A DNA stretch of 64,000 nucleotides from positions 1 through 64,000 of the forward strand of contig JAIBBI010000003.1 in assembly GCA_019694755.1 (NCBI GenBank), given 5' to 3'. The position numbers were made by a program, and so were the translations under genes. This document shows, one piece after another, positions 56,007 to 64,000 of this stretch. The stretch is from Gemmataceae bacterium. GTDB lineage: Bacteria > Planctomycetota > Planctomycetia > Gemmatales > Gemmataceae. Each line of letters begins with the position of its first letter. Positions within the stretch are counted from its first letter, which is position 1. Under the pieces are notes generated by a model. It was not told the DNA's origin. It made no database searches and worked only from the letters and a program-made list of their open reading frames with translations.

Positions 56007-56794
56007 CGGATCCGGAGTCGGGTGAGTACCGGGTCCGTCTGCCCGAGTTTCACGGCCCCCTGGACCTGTTGCTCCACCTGGTCAAGCGGAACGAGGTCGA
56101 TGTCCGCGATATTCCGGTCGCGATCATCGCGGAGCAGTTTCGCAGTTTCCTCGATGTGATTGCGGTCATTGATGTGGAGGCGGCAGGCGAATTCCTCGTG
56201 ACTGCCGCGACGCTGCTCGAGATCAAGAGCCGGCTGGCGCTTCCGCAATCCGAATCTGTCGCGACAAAGGTGGAAGCCGAAGAGGATCCGCGGCGGGAAC
56301 TCGTCCAACAGTTGCTGGAATACAAGAAGTTCAAGGATGCCGCGAGCCGACTGGGCGGGCGGGCTGCGGAGGTCGGCCGGCGATGGCCGAGGGAGCCTAT
56401 CGCGCCCCCGGCCGCCAGGACAGAACTACCGGCCGCGGTTCAGTCGCCGGAATTGTGGGATCTCGTCAGCGCATTCGGGCGACTCGTTCAAGATTCGGCG
56501 CAGCTCGAGCCGGATACCGTGATTGCCGACGACACCCCTCAAGACGTCTACCGCGAACAGGTCCTCGCGGCAGTCGGATCGGCAGCCACGGTCGCGTTTC
56601 GCGACGCGTTTCCGCCACCCCACCACAAGCTGCGATTGATCGGCCTGTTTCTTGCGATGTTGGAGTTGATCCGCAACGGGCGACTGATCTTCACCGTCGG
56701 CGACACGACTGACGACATTCGCCTGGCGTTGGTGCCAGTCTCAGATGACCGAAAGGAGGAAATTGGATCGGAAAGTCAGGAAGTCGGTGGTTGA
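55988..56794 (+). CDS. scpA: Segregation and condensation protein ScpA
   Basis: A 268-residue kleisin that joins SMC heads in the condensin complex. EFHGPLDLLLHLVKRNEVDV is the ScpA N-terminal signature, followed by IPVAIIAEQFRSFLDVI and LVTAATLLEIKSRLALP. The C-terminal winged-helix part is FRDAFPPPHHKLRLIGLFLA and MLELIRNGRLIF. The start lies 19 bp inside the upstream kinase-tubulin gene, indicating co-expression. Its own end overlaps the opposite-strand gene by 54 bp. No scpB or smc gene is in the window. Confidence 0.92.
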   Translation: MAESAVTDPESGEYRVRLPEFHGPLDLLLHLVKRNEVDVRDIPVAIIAEQFRSFLDVIAVIDVEAAGEFLVTAATLLEIKSRLALPQSESVATKVEAEEDPRRELVQQLLEYKKFKDAASRLGGRAAEVGRRWPREPIAPPAARTELPAAVQSPELWDLVSAFGRLVQDSAQLEPDTVIADDTPQDVYREQVLAAVGSAATVAFRDAFPPPHHKLRLIGLFLAMLELIRNGRLIFTVGDTTDDIRLALVPVSDDRKEEIGSESQEVGG

Positions 56795-59683
56795 GACGAC
56801 GCCGTCGCCGTCAATGTCGCAGACGGCACTGTTTGACAGGAAATTCAGCCGAAGTTGCACGAAATCGCCGGCGTCGACGATGCCGTCGCCGTTGAAATCC
56901 CCGGGAAGCACCCGAAACGTGCCGATGGGATTTCCGTTCCATTCGATGGAGTACCGGCCGCGACTGAGCGGAGAGGAGAATTGCCAGGTGTGGCTCTGTC
57001 GCCCGAGGCTCGCGGAGTATTGAGAGACCGGGACGCGACCGTTCGGCCCCCACACTGCGAGTGATCCAGCGCCGACATCCACCGGGACCGGGAACTGCAA
57101 CGTCATCCGGTTCGCAGTTGAGGTGGAGATGACGGTGTCGGCTCCGAGGGTGGCCGACTGAATGCCGGACAACACGTCGAGCCGTGTCGGGTTCGGCGCT
57201 TCGACGCCGGCCAGGGGGCCGATCGCCTTGGACTTGTTCCGCAACTGGCGACGCTGATCGTATTCAAGTCCGATGTCTTTGCCGCCGTTGTACAGTGGGC
57301 TGAATTGTGAAGGGGCAAGGCCCGCCGGGTACGGCTGAGTCAGAATGACCTTGCCCGCATCGTTGCTGTATCCGAGAAATGGATTGGTGATTGGGCGGGA
57401 AAAATAGTACGCGTTGTTCCGCAGGTGCAGAGGGTCATTGAGGGCTCCGATGGCTGACGCGCCGGCACTGGACTCGAAACTGAAAATGGAATTCGTGATT
57501 ACGAGCCCGGCAGCGGCGACGGTGGGATCAATCCACGAGTAGTGGAACGTCGCCGGCCCGGCTGCATTCAGGACGATGAAATGGCAGTTCATGTACTGCG
57601 TGATATCCGAGAACGTGCCCACGAGGGAAACGCCCGACGCGCCGAGGGCCTGCGCATCGACGGAGACCGTGCAGTTGATGATCCAGCCACCGGCGTGAAA
57701 GTTCCCGTAGGTGAAGGCTGCTGCCGCGGTCGCAGCGTCCGGCGGAGGCGATGTCAGGTCCAGAACGCTGTTGATGACAACGGTGTTTTCGAGGTGCCAC
57801 CACGACGAGATCCACGTGGCCCGGTCTTCGACCACGAACGCCCGAGCATCGGCCATCGTTGCCGCCGGCAGCGGGTCGCCGATCAGGTTGACCCGCGCCA
57901 CGGGATTGACGCAGGGATTGGCGTCGGTTTTCCAGCAGAGAATCAGGCTCTGGCCGATGTTGTTGCCGTCGGTGTGCGAGAGGAATCCCGTCCCGTGCCG
58001 CATACCCGGGACGGCCTGCCAGTCGGAGGAAGGCAACGCGCCATAGCTCACGGTGCAGTCGTACTGATAGTACTCGTTACCGCCGATCCCGGAGTAGGAA
58101 ACAAAAACCGTGATGTCGCCGCTATTGGCCGCTCCCGTGCCGCCGCGGTTGACGCAGAGGCCCGCCCGGCACCCGATGAGCGTCACGATGTTCCGGTAGC
58201 CGCCGGCCCCGATGTGGCCGATCGCGTGGTAGCCCGTGTAGAAGACGTCCAGATTCTGGCCAACGAATTCCTCGTCGCCGAACTGAGAGATCTTGAGTCC
58301 GTACGACTGCCCGTCGGCGGAGACGCCCTGTCCTTCCAGTACGAGATTTTGCAGCCGGGCGTTTCGATTACCGCTGATGAGCCAGCCGGCATCGTTGAGC
58401 GGGCATGCCTCCAGTCCGCCGGGAAGAATTGCGGGATCGCCGCCGGTGTTGACATAGAGCATGGCCGAGCCGAGGAGGACGCCACCATTCGGATCGCAGT
58501 AGAAAGAGAAGGGGCGGGCCGCGACTTCCGCCGGCGACGAAGCACGATAGTAGACGCGGGAATACCCGTCGAGCGATTCGCGGACCCAACCAACAGGGGC
58601 GGGCACGATCTGCGCGAAGGCACCGCCGAAGTTGGTCCAGTTATTGTTCAACTGGAGGAACCGGGAGAATCTCGGCCGGTCCAGCAACGGATCGCCGTAA
58701 TCGTCTACAGTCAGTTGACCGTTGCGGTGGTAGCTTGTCTGGAGTACGGTCGTCTCCCGCCAGACATCTCCGCGGCGGAACCGGAACCGGACATCGGCGG
58801 CCCCCTCCTGAAGAATGGACTGCGCCTTGGCCAGAGATTTCCACGGCGAGTCGAGCGTGCCCCGGCCCGTCAGGTCATCGCCCGATTGGGAGAAGTAGTA
58901 TGTCGAAAAGCGATCGGTCGAGACTCGGTTGATGCGCCGCTCGCGGAGATCATCGGCCCAGTCAAACCACGCGACCTTGGTCGGCAGGGGTGGTTGCCCG
59001 GCCAAATCGGCGTAGCCCGGTGCGTGGTCGCCGCCCACCGGAGTGAATTCGATTGTCAGCGTCGGCCGGTGTTCGATGATCGGGTCTTCCGAACTGGCAA
59101 AACTCCAGGACGACGCAGTGTCGCCCGACGTAATCGCCCACCCCCGATTGGGCATCCCGGCCTGCCAGTAGTATGCCGTCTGTCCGATACTCTGGCCGAA
59201 AATCTGATAGCCGCCGGAAGTCGTCGTAGTGGTGACCGCGGGGTTCCAATTCGGGAAGTTGTAGGAGGTCACTCCGTCAAGTTGGAATGGCCCGAGTTCG
59301 TCCCAGGTCGCATCGCCCTGCGTCCAGGGGGTAATGACATTCAGGAGCGACATGGGCATGGACACGCTGCTGCCACCCGTCACCCAAATAGTCAGCGTGG
59401 CCCCGGTGATCGTGGCGTTGGCCGGGACCTGTCCGGGTCCGGTCCCGATGAAATTGTCAAAGGCGATCAGCGCCTGTCGTTCGCCGCCGGCCGACAATGG
59501 GCCGGCAACTTCGAGAGTCGCATTCGAGCCTTGCGGCTGTGTCGGGTTGCTGGAGGAGATAAAGGTGTCGCGTACTTGTGCGATCCCGTCGCCGGCCCGA
59601 AAATGGGCCACCGCGGGAGCAATCCGCTCTTCCAGCCGATCAATGCGAAGGCGGGCTCGGCGGCGATGGAAAGGCGGCGGCAT
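56741..59683 (-). CDS. Secreted beta-helix protein with dockerin-type C-terminus
   Basis: Start chosen at ATG 59683 (980 aa). The N-terminus (RLRIDRLEERIAPAVAH) carries the planctomycete export-associated motif. Residues 45-220 resemble a DNRLRE-type beta domain (ATLTIWVTGGSSVSMPMSLL). The middle looks like a parallel beta-helix with repeated N- and G-rich turns. The end has two Ca-binding loops of dockerin type (GDFNGDGIVDAGDFVQLRLN; CDIDGDGVVSTTDFLTFRSN). Dockerins anchor to cohesins on the cell surface in cellulosomes; in planctomycetes the partner is usually unknown. Confidence 0.85.
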   Translation of the reverse strand: MPPPFHRRRARLRIDRLEERIAPAVAHFRAGDGIAQVRDTFISSSNPTQPQGSNATLEVAGPLSAGGERQALIAFDNFIGTGPGQVPANATITGATLTIWVTGGSSVSMPMSLLNVITPWTQGDATWDELGPFQLDGVTSYNFPNWNPAVTTTTTSGGYQIFGQSIGQTAYYWQAGMPNRGWAITSGDTASSWSFASSEDPIIEHRPTLTIEFTPVGGDHAPGYADLAGQPPLPTKVAWFDWADDLRERRINRVSTDRFSTYYFSQSGDDLTGRGTLDSPWKSLAKAQSILQEGAADVRFRFRRGDVWRETTVLQTSYHRNGQLTVDDYGDPLLDRPRFSRFLQLNNNWTNFGGAFAQIVPAPVGWVRESLDGYSRVYYRASSPAEVAARPFSFYCDPNGGVLLGSAMLYVNTGGDPAILPGGLEACPLNDAGWLISGNRNARLQNLVLEGQGVSADGQSYGLKISQFGDEEFVGQNLDVFYTGYHAIGHIGAGGYRNIVTLIGCRAGLCVNRGGTGAANSGDITVFVSYSGIGGNEYYQYDCTVSYGALPSSDWQAVPGMRHGTGFLSHTDGNNIGQSLILCWKTDANPCVNPVARVNLIGDPLPAATMADARAFVVEDRATWISSWWHLENTVVINSVLDLTSPPPDAATAAAAFTYGNFHAGGWIINCTVSVDAQALGASGVSLVGTFSDITQYMNCHFIVLNAAGPATFHYSWIDPTVAAAGLVITNSIFSFESSAGASAIGALNDPLHLRNNAYYFSRPITNPFLGYSNDAGKVILTQPYPAGLAPSQFSPLYNGGKDIGLEYDQRRQLRNKSKAIGPLAGVEAPNPTRLDVLSGIQSATLGADTVISTSTANRMTLQFPVPVDVGAGSLAVWGPNGRVPVSQYSASLGRQSHTWQFSSPLSRGRYSIEWNGNPIGTFRVLPGDFNGDGIVDAGDFVQLRLNFLSNSAVCDIDGDGVVSTTDFLTFRSNFLLSVI

Positions 59684-59755
59684 CAGATCCCCAACAGAAG
59701 GTCCGGCGCGCTGCGCCATCCACATTCAACATCGTAAATGGCGGGAAAGCCGGGG

Positions 59756-62515
59756 TCAACCGCGCAGTCGCAGCCCGATCGGCAGGGAGTCCCCGAATGC
59801 TTGTGCCCGTTCCGCCATTGTCCGCGGCGACTGCTCCCGGACCATGGTTTGCCACTCGGCAGGCCCTCCCGCACTGCGAAGCGCGGCCAGCACGCTCGAC
59901 CGCCGGGAGTCGTCGATGTCGAGGGCTCGCTGCCCCGTTCGGCGGGCCAGTTCGGCGAGGCAGAAGGCCCACGAGTACTTTTCACTGCTGTTTCCCGGCT
60001 GGAATGGCAGCAACTTGTCGAGCCAGTTCCCGACAGTTTCCGGGTGGACAACGGAATTCAACGGGCCGTAGAGCAGCGACCGGGCCCCGAGCCGACCGAT
60101 CGACCAGAACGCATAGGTCGGCGCCGGTGAGACGCCGATCTTCTTCAGCACGGCCTCGCCTAATGCGGTCTTTGTTTTGGCGTCGAGTCGTTCGAGCGAG
60201 GCGGCCGCCCTCCACATCTCGGCGAGTTCGTTGGCCCCCGGTTTCACCGGCGACTTGCCGATAAGCGTGGGTCGCAAGCGGTCGAAAAGGGTCTTCTGAA
60301 AGGAGCTGCCCAGCCCGCCTGCGACGCGTCGCCAGAGAATCCAGGCGTCCGCGCCCGTCGGTTCGGGCGGGGCCGATTGCCCCGGCTTGGGGGCATGGAG
60401 CAACTTCCAGAGGGTATCGACGCGGTGCCGGTCCATAGCGTCGCCGAAGCCCGGGCGAAGGCAGAAGCCGACGAGGTTGTACCAGCGGGCCAGGTGGGCA
60501 GGAGTCCGCCGACGTGCGTCTGCCACCGCGGCCAGCGTTTCCCACAGTCGCCGACAGACGGCCGTGGGCCACTCATCCCGAGGCGACTCGAGGGCCGATT
60601 CCATGGCTCGTGTCAATTCGTTCGGCGTCGGGCCGTCGCCAGTAAAGGCCCTCGAGATCAGTTCCGCGGCCGGGGCGATTATCGATTCGGGCACGACCTC
60701 AGTCGGCCCGGTGGTCGGCAAACCCTCGTCGTCATCCTCGTCGTCCGACACGATCTCCCGCGTCGAGAACTCCAGTCGCCAGCGCGTTCCACCATCCGCC
60801 GCGACGCAGGCCAATTCCAGAGTACCGATGGCGGTCGTACGTGAGGCGAGCGTGACAGGCACAACTTTCCGCTCCGTGCTCGATCGCTTGCCGGCACGCA
60901 GTACGGTCGTCAGGCTCGGGAGACGACGCAACTGATCGGGGGACACGGTGAGTACGTCGCCGGCTTTGTCTTCGCGGGCGGTGCTTGTGTAAAGCGGAAA
61001 GCTGACCGGCTCGCCCAGCGTGAGCTCTAGTTCGGGTTTCGGCAGGGCAATCTCGACATGTTCTTCCAGGTGACGGGGCACTACGCAGAGCACCGTGGCC
61101 AACTCGCCGGCCGAGTGGCTGCCGACCTCGACGTAATACGAGCGGGCAGTCCCGCCACCGATCGCCCGCCCCCCGGTGTGCTTGATCCATGCGAATGCCG
61201 CAGCCCCGTACGCGACTGCCAGATCGAGAGAGGGCGTCAGAAACAACAGCGGTGGCTTTCGTCGTTCGTACCAGGGCGCAAGCGCATGCAGCAATCTGTC
61301 GCGGAGGGATTGTGGGGTAAACACGCCGCCGTTGAAGAGGATGGCGTCAGGTGCGGCTCCTTGTGGCAAATGGCGAGCGAGGAATGCCGCGAGGTGCCGA
61401 GTAACGGCCGCGTCGGCGACGTACGGCAAGCCCATCTCATGCAGGCCACCACGAACGACCTTGGGTGTGGATGTGGGAGAAACATCGGGGAAGAAGCCGT
61501 CGCCGATCACGGCGTTCACGTCGGTCAAAGTCAATGGTACCGTGACCGTCCCGCCGACGACGCTGCGTCCCCGACCGACGACCGTGACAGGTTCGGAGTC
61601 AGGCGGATTCGGGCCGAGGAGTCGCTCTTTGGCCCGACGACAAGCCTGGATCAGCATAGAAAATTGCGTGGCGTCGAGCTTGCCGGCCGGCAGCCGAGTC
61701 TCCACGTGACGGGCCAGCGCAAGGTCCATGTTGTCACCACCGAGCAGCAGGTGGTCGCCCACTGCCTGGCGATTGAACACAAGCTCGCCTTTTTCTTCGA
61801 CGGCGGCGATCAAGCTGAAATCGCTCGTACCGCCCCCCACATCGACGACGAGACACGTCATGCCGGGCGTCACCTGCCCGGCAATCCTGTCGTCGGCCAC
61901 GTGTTGCCAGCAGTAAAACGCGGCCTGAGGCTCTTCGAGCAGCGTGACGTTCGTGAGCCCGGCAAGTTTGGCCGCCTCGACCGTGAGCGTCCGAGCGACA
62001 TCGTCGAAGGATGCCGGGACGGTGAGTACGACGGGCAGTTTCTCGATGCGGTCGGCCTCGCTCTTGCCCAGGACGTAATTCCATGAGTCCGCTAAATGTC
62101 GGAGGTATCGTGCCGACGCCTCGAGCGGTGAGATTCGGTGGACATCCGGCGGAGCGCCCCACGGCAGGAGGGCGGCCGTGCGATCGACTCCCGGATGGCA
62201 CAACCACGATTTGGCTGAGGAGACGAGTCGCCCCGGCACCCGGGTTCCGTGATCGCGGGCAAATTCGCCGACCGGGTCCGTTGCTTTGGGGTTCCAGGGA
62301 AGTGCCGATGCGCCGGGTGGAAGGTCGTGTTCGCCTGGTCGATACAAAAAGGAAGGCAGGAGTGTCCGCGGGGAGACCTCACCCACGGCGACAAGCTGCG
62401 GTACCGGAAACGGCTTCAGCTCCGGTCGACCCGAGCGAGTGGCCTTCAAGTCCACATACGCGAGCGCGGAATTCGTCGTCCCCAAATCAATGCCGATCAG
62501 ATACCGGACGGCCAT
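59756..62515 (-). CDS. Hsp70-like ATPase with DUF3731-type C-terminus
   Basis: A 919-residue protein with the N-terminal Hsp70/actin ATPase fold: LIGIDLGTTNSALAYV (phosphate 1), VVDVGGGTSDFSLIAAV (phosphate 2) and ILFNGGVFTPQSLRD. The substrate domain of DnaK is replaced by a longer region with no DnaK-like lid, and the last 250 residues are alpha-helical (DUF3731-type). This architecture is found in many Gram-negatives with unknown clients. It lies 40 bp after the DUF4287 gene on the same strand and may share its transcript. Confidence 0.85.
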   Translation of the reverse strand: MAVRYLIGIDLGTTNSALAYVDLKATRSGRPELKPFPVPQLVAVGEVSPRTLLPSFLYRPGEHDLPPGASALPWNPKATDPVGEFARDHGTRVPGRLVSSAKSWLCHPGVDRTAALLPWGAPPDVHRISPLEASARYLRHLADSWNYVLGKSEADRIEKLPVVLTVPASFDDVARTLTVEAAKLAGLTNVTLLEEPQAAFYCWQHVADDRIAGQVTPGMTCLVVDVGGGTSDFSLIAAVEEKGELVFNRQAVGDHLLLGGDNMDLALARHVETRLPAGKLDATQFSMLIQACRRAKERLLGPNPPDSEPVTVVGRGRSVVGGTVTVPLTLTDVNAVIGDGFFPDVSPTSTPKVVRGGLHEMGLPYVADAAVTRHLAAFLARHLPQGAAPDAILFNGGVFTPQSLRDRLLHALAPWYERRKPPLLFLTPSLDLAVAYGAAAFAWIKHTGGRAIGGGTARSYYVEVGSHSAGELATVLCVVPRHLEEHVEIALPKPELELTLGEPVSFPLYTSTAREDKAGDVLTVSPDQLRRLPSLTTVLRAGKRSSTERKVVPVTLASRTTAIGTLELACVAADGGTRWRLEFSTREIVSDDEDDDEGLPTTGPTEVVPESIIAPAAELISRAFTGDGPTPNELTRAMESALESPRDEWPTAVCRRLWETLAAVADARRRTPAHLARWYNLVGFCLRPGFGDAMDRHRVDTLWKLLHAPKPGQSAPPEPTGADAWILWRRVAGGLGSSFQKTLFDRLRPTLIGKSPVKPGANELAEMWRAAASLERLDAKTKTALGEAVLKKIGVSPAPTYAFWSIGRLGARSLLYGPLNSVVHPETVGNWLDKLLPFQPGNSSEKYSWAFCLAELARRTGQRALDIDDSRRSSVLAALRSAGGPAEWQTMVREQSPRTMAERAQAFGDSLPIGLRLRG

Positions 62516-62555
62516 CGCGATTCCCTTAACTCCCCGGTCTCCAAGATGCTTGAGG

Positions 62556-63182
62556 CTAGGCGTCGAGTGCGTATGCCCTGCGCAGCCATTTTTTCAGTTC
62601 GGCATTGATGTCTCGGGCCGATGAGACGCCAAGTTTGTGGGTAATTCTGTCCTTCTTGGCGAATCCGCCCGTGTCGATGAGGTTCCCGGTCGCCGGCAGA
62701 TCACGCAGAGCGAGCCCAAAGTCAATCCGAGTCCGCGTGGCCGGCTTGATCTGTGCAATTACATGTTGGCGGTAGATGGGCACGATCGTCTTGCACGGGC
62801 ACGCTTTGACATCGTCAGCCAGCGACAGGCAGGTATCGAGCAGAGCGTCGTAGACTGGTCGCAATCCTGCCCGCGGTCCCGAGAGCATTTCGTCGACGTA
62901 CTTCGGGGCTTCCGCGAGGTAAGCCTTGGGATCGTCGTCGGCGAGCCCGAGGCGGTTGCCGTGAGCTCGTTCGGCAAGCCACGAGGCGGTATTGGTGCCG
63001 AAGCCAAACTCCTTCTTCAGCCAATCGCGCACGGCCTTCTCTTCGCCCGGACCGCGCATCCGAATGAACTCCATCCACTCGTCAATGTTCTTACCGGTTT
63101 TGGTGGGAAGGTCGGCGATCCATTTCTGGACCATCGCAACACCCGGGTGGACGCTGTACAGTTGTTTCGGTTTCTTGGCCAT
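62556..63182 (-). CDS. DUF4287/DUF5655 protein
   Basis: A 208-residue protein. The N-terminal part (VQKWIADLPTKTGKNIDEWM; VRDWLKKEFGFGTNTASWLA) matches DUF4287. The C-terminal part (ACPCKTIVPIYRQHVIAQIK; RTRIDFGLALRDLP) matches DUF5655, whose members are probably DNA- or nucleotide-associated. Function unknown. It is upstream of the Hsp70-like gene and divergent from the thioredoxin-like gene. Confidence 0.8.
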   Translation of the reverse strand: MAKKPKQLYSVHPGVAMVQKWIADLPTKTGKNIDEWMEFIRMRGPGEEKAVRDWLKKEFGFGTNTASWLAERAHGNRLGLADDDPKAYLAEAPKYVDEMLSGPRAGLRPVYDALLDTCLSLADDVKACPCKTIVPIYRQHVIAQIKPATRTRIDFGLALRDLPATGNLIDTGGFAKKDRITHKLGVSSARDINAELKKWLRRAYALDA

Positions 63183-63244
63183 GGCCAGCGGCCGCCCGTA
63201 GTCGGACTAGTCAATTCCCCTCGGGGCAGGATACGATCCGGACC

Positions 63245-63718
63245 ATGAAAAAGCTGCTTCCCGCCCTCGTGTTGCTCTTCGTTGCGGCCGACGGCCCGAC
63301 GGCCAATGTCAAGACGATCCGGTACGAGGATCTGACATCCGTAGTCCGCAATCATCGGGGCAAAGTGGTCGTCGTTGACTTCTGGGCCGACTTCTGTCTG
63401 CCATGCAAGCGCGAATACCATCGAGTCGTGGATCTCCACCGGAAACACGCGAGGGACCCGGTGGCAGTGTTGGCCGTAGCTCTCGACGAACCGGCGAAGA
63501 AGCCGGGCGTCGAGGCTTTTGTTCGCCGTCAACAGGCGACTTTTGCGAATTACCTGCTCGAAGATCCTTACCAGGTCTGGCAGTCGAAGCTGAAGGTCGA
63601 TGGGCCACCGGTGGTATTCGTTTTCAATAAGCAGGGAGACCTCGTGCAGAGGTTCGCCGATGAGGGAGTGAATTACGATATTATCGGCAAGCTGGTTGCC
63701 CGACTGATCGCCGAGTGA
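63245..63718 (+). CDS. Thioredoxin-like (TlpA-type) exported protein
   Basis: A 157-residue protein with a short signal peptide (MKKLLPALVLLFVAADG). The core VVVVDFWADFCLPCKREYHR has the redox Cys-Leu-Pro-Cys pair, and the cis-Pro segment is GPPVVFVFNKQGDL. It should act as a periplasmic disulfide reductant, for example in cytochrome c maturation. The flavin-reductase gene follows 4 bp later. Confidence 0.88.
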   Translation: MKKLLPALVLLFVAADGPTANVKTIRYEDLTSVVRNHRGKVVVVDFWADFCLPCKREYHRVVDLHRKHARDPVAVLAVALDEPAKKPGVEAFVRRQQATFANYLLEDPYQVWQSKLKVDGPPVVFVFNKQGDLVQRFADEGVNYDIIGKLVARLIAE

Positions 63719-63722
63719 GCCA

Positions 63723-64000
63723 ATGGTCGAACTGCCGAGCTATGCACTGCCTCTGGGCCGTTTGCCCAGCGGATTGTTCATCCTGACCGCGGGTGTCGGC
63801 GACCAGGCAACTGGGATGCTGGCCAGTTGGGTTCAGCAGTGCTCGTTCGAGCCACCGCGTATCAGCGTGGCAGTCCGCCCGGGACGCTATTGCGGTTCAC
63901 TTCTTGGTGCCCGCGCGCGGTTCGTCGTCAACATTATTGCCGCGGGACACAACGCGTATTTGGTCCACTTCGGGAAAGGGTTCGCCCCCGGGGAGCCGGC
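63723..64000 (+). CDS. Flavin reductase-like domain protein, C-terminus off the window
   Basis: The first 92 codons are visible: LGRLPSGLFILTAGVGDQAT, GMLASWVQQCSFEPPRISVA and FVVNIIAAGH. This is the FMN-binding split-barrel of the flavin reductase family (PF01613-type). It probably uses FMN with an NAD(P)H or diiron partner. The ATG is four bases after the thioredoxin-like gene's stop, so the two are likely co-transcribed. Confidence 0.8.
   Translation, partial: MVELPSYALPLGRLPSGLFILTAGVGDQATGMLASWVQQCSFEPPRISVAVRPGRYCGSLLGARARFVVNIIAAGHNAYLVHFGKGFAPGEP

Noticed and set aside
57542-59737. Plus-strand 731-codon open frame
   Set aside because: Antisense of the dockerin protein; no motif or ribosome site and biased composition.

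Overview
The window is high-GC bacterial chromosome from a member of the Planctomycetota, most likely a Gemmata-type (Gemmataceae) organism. The evidence is a TIGR02996-type repeat-companion domain protein with leucine-rich repeats (2011-3189), secreted proteins with the planctomycete N-terminal signature of the type LExLExRxxPx (35296-36489 and 56741-59683), a dockerin-ended secreted protein, several outer-membrane beta-barrel proteins, an MfnB homologue from the methanofuran/C1 branch, and dispersed hairpin repeats between genes. It is ordinary chromosome with short operons on both strands. There is no rRNA, tRNA, CRISPR array, intact IS element or prophage.

Layout. 1-6400: a partial flippase-like membrane protein and a run of small or poorly characterised genes. 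6405-12277: a porin-like protein, an SDR oxidoreductase, a sulfatase and a four-S1-domain RNA-binding protein. 12281-23249: His-rich membrane protein, nfo, eno, outer-membrane protein, RlmI-type methyltransferase, FHA-GAF histidine kinase, BON protein, ftsK, trmL and two small proteins. 23276-27641: REP/BIME-like palindromes with a GTAG foot scattered among short accessory genes (lipoprotein, ATP-grasp protein, DUF2314, zinc-ribbon protein) and a likely broken gene. 27719-32802: small conserved proteins, a phosphate-porin-like protein, a TIM-barrel isomerase and a RibF-NifU fusion. 32843-33377: RNase P RNA with a greatly lengthened P12 helix. 33436-36489: two propeller-like paralogues of equal length and a repeat protein. 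36575-41157: pyruvate:ferredoxin oxidoreductase with a dihydroorotate dehydrogenase-like partner. 41524-48702: DUF4239 protein, a decayed PI-PLC-like gene, an HTH protein pair, proS, a secreted protein, mfnB and an ASCH protein. 48844-56794: two tandem giant genes joining a Ser/Thr protein kinase to a tubulin/FtsZ-like domain, overlapping scpA. 56741-64000: dockerin protein, Hsp70-like protein, DUF4287 protein, thioredoxin-like protein and a partial flavin reductase.

The most interesting system is the kinase-tubulin pair joined to scpA. Each protein has an intact-looking kinase domain, a roughly 95-residue linker, and then a segment with FtsZ-like nucleotide-loop motifs (GLG near the start, a DTDP segment, and GGTGGG). 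Planctomycetes generally lack FtsZ, and the downstream gene is the chromosome-condensation subunit ScpA. This suggests, as inference only, a phosphorylation-controlled tubulin-fold system linked to chromosome organisation or division. Other notable items are the RibF-NifU C-terminal fusion, the P12 expansion of RNase P RNA built from a TTAAAAGTT-type inverted repeat, the GTAG-footed REP elements (one supplies the stop codon of a gene), and four further inverted-repeat families at gene ends.
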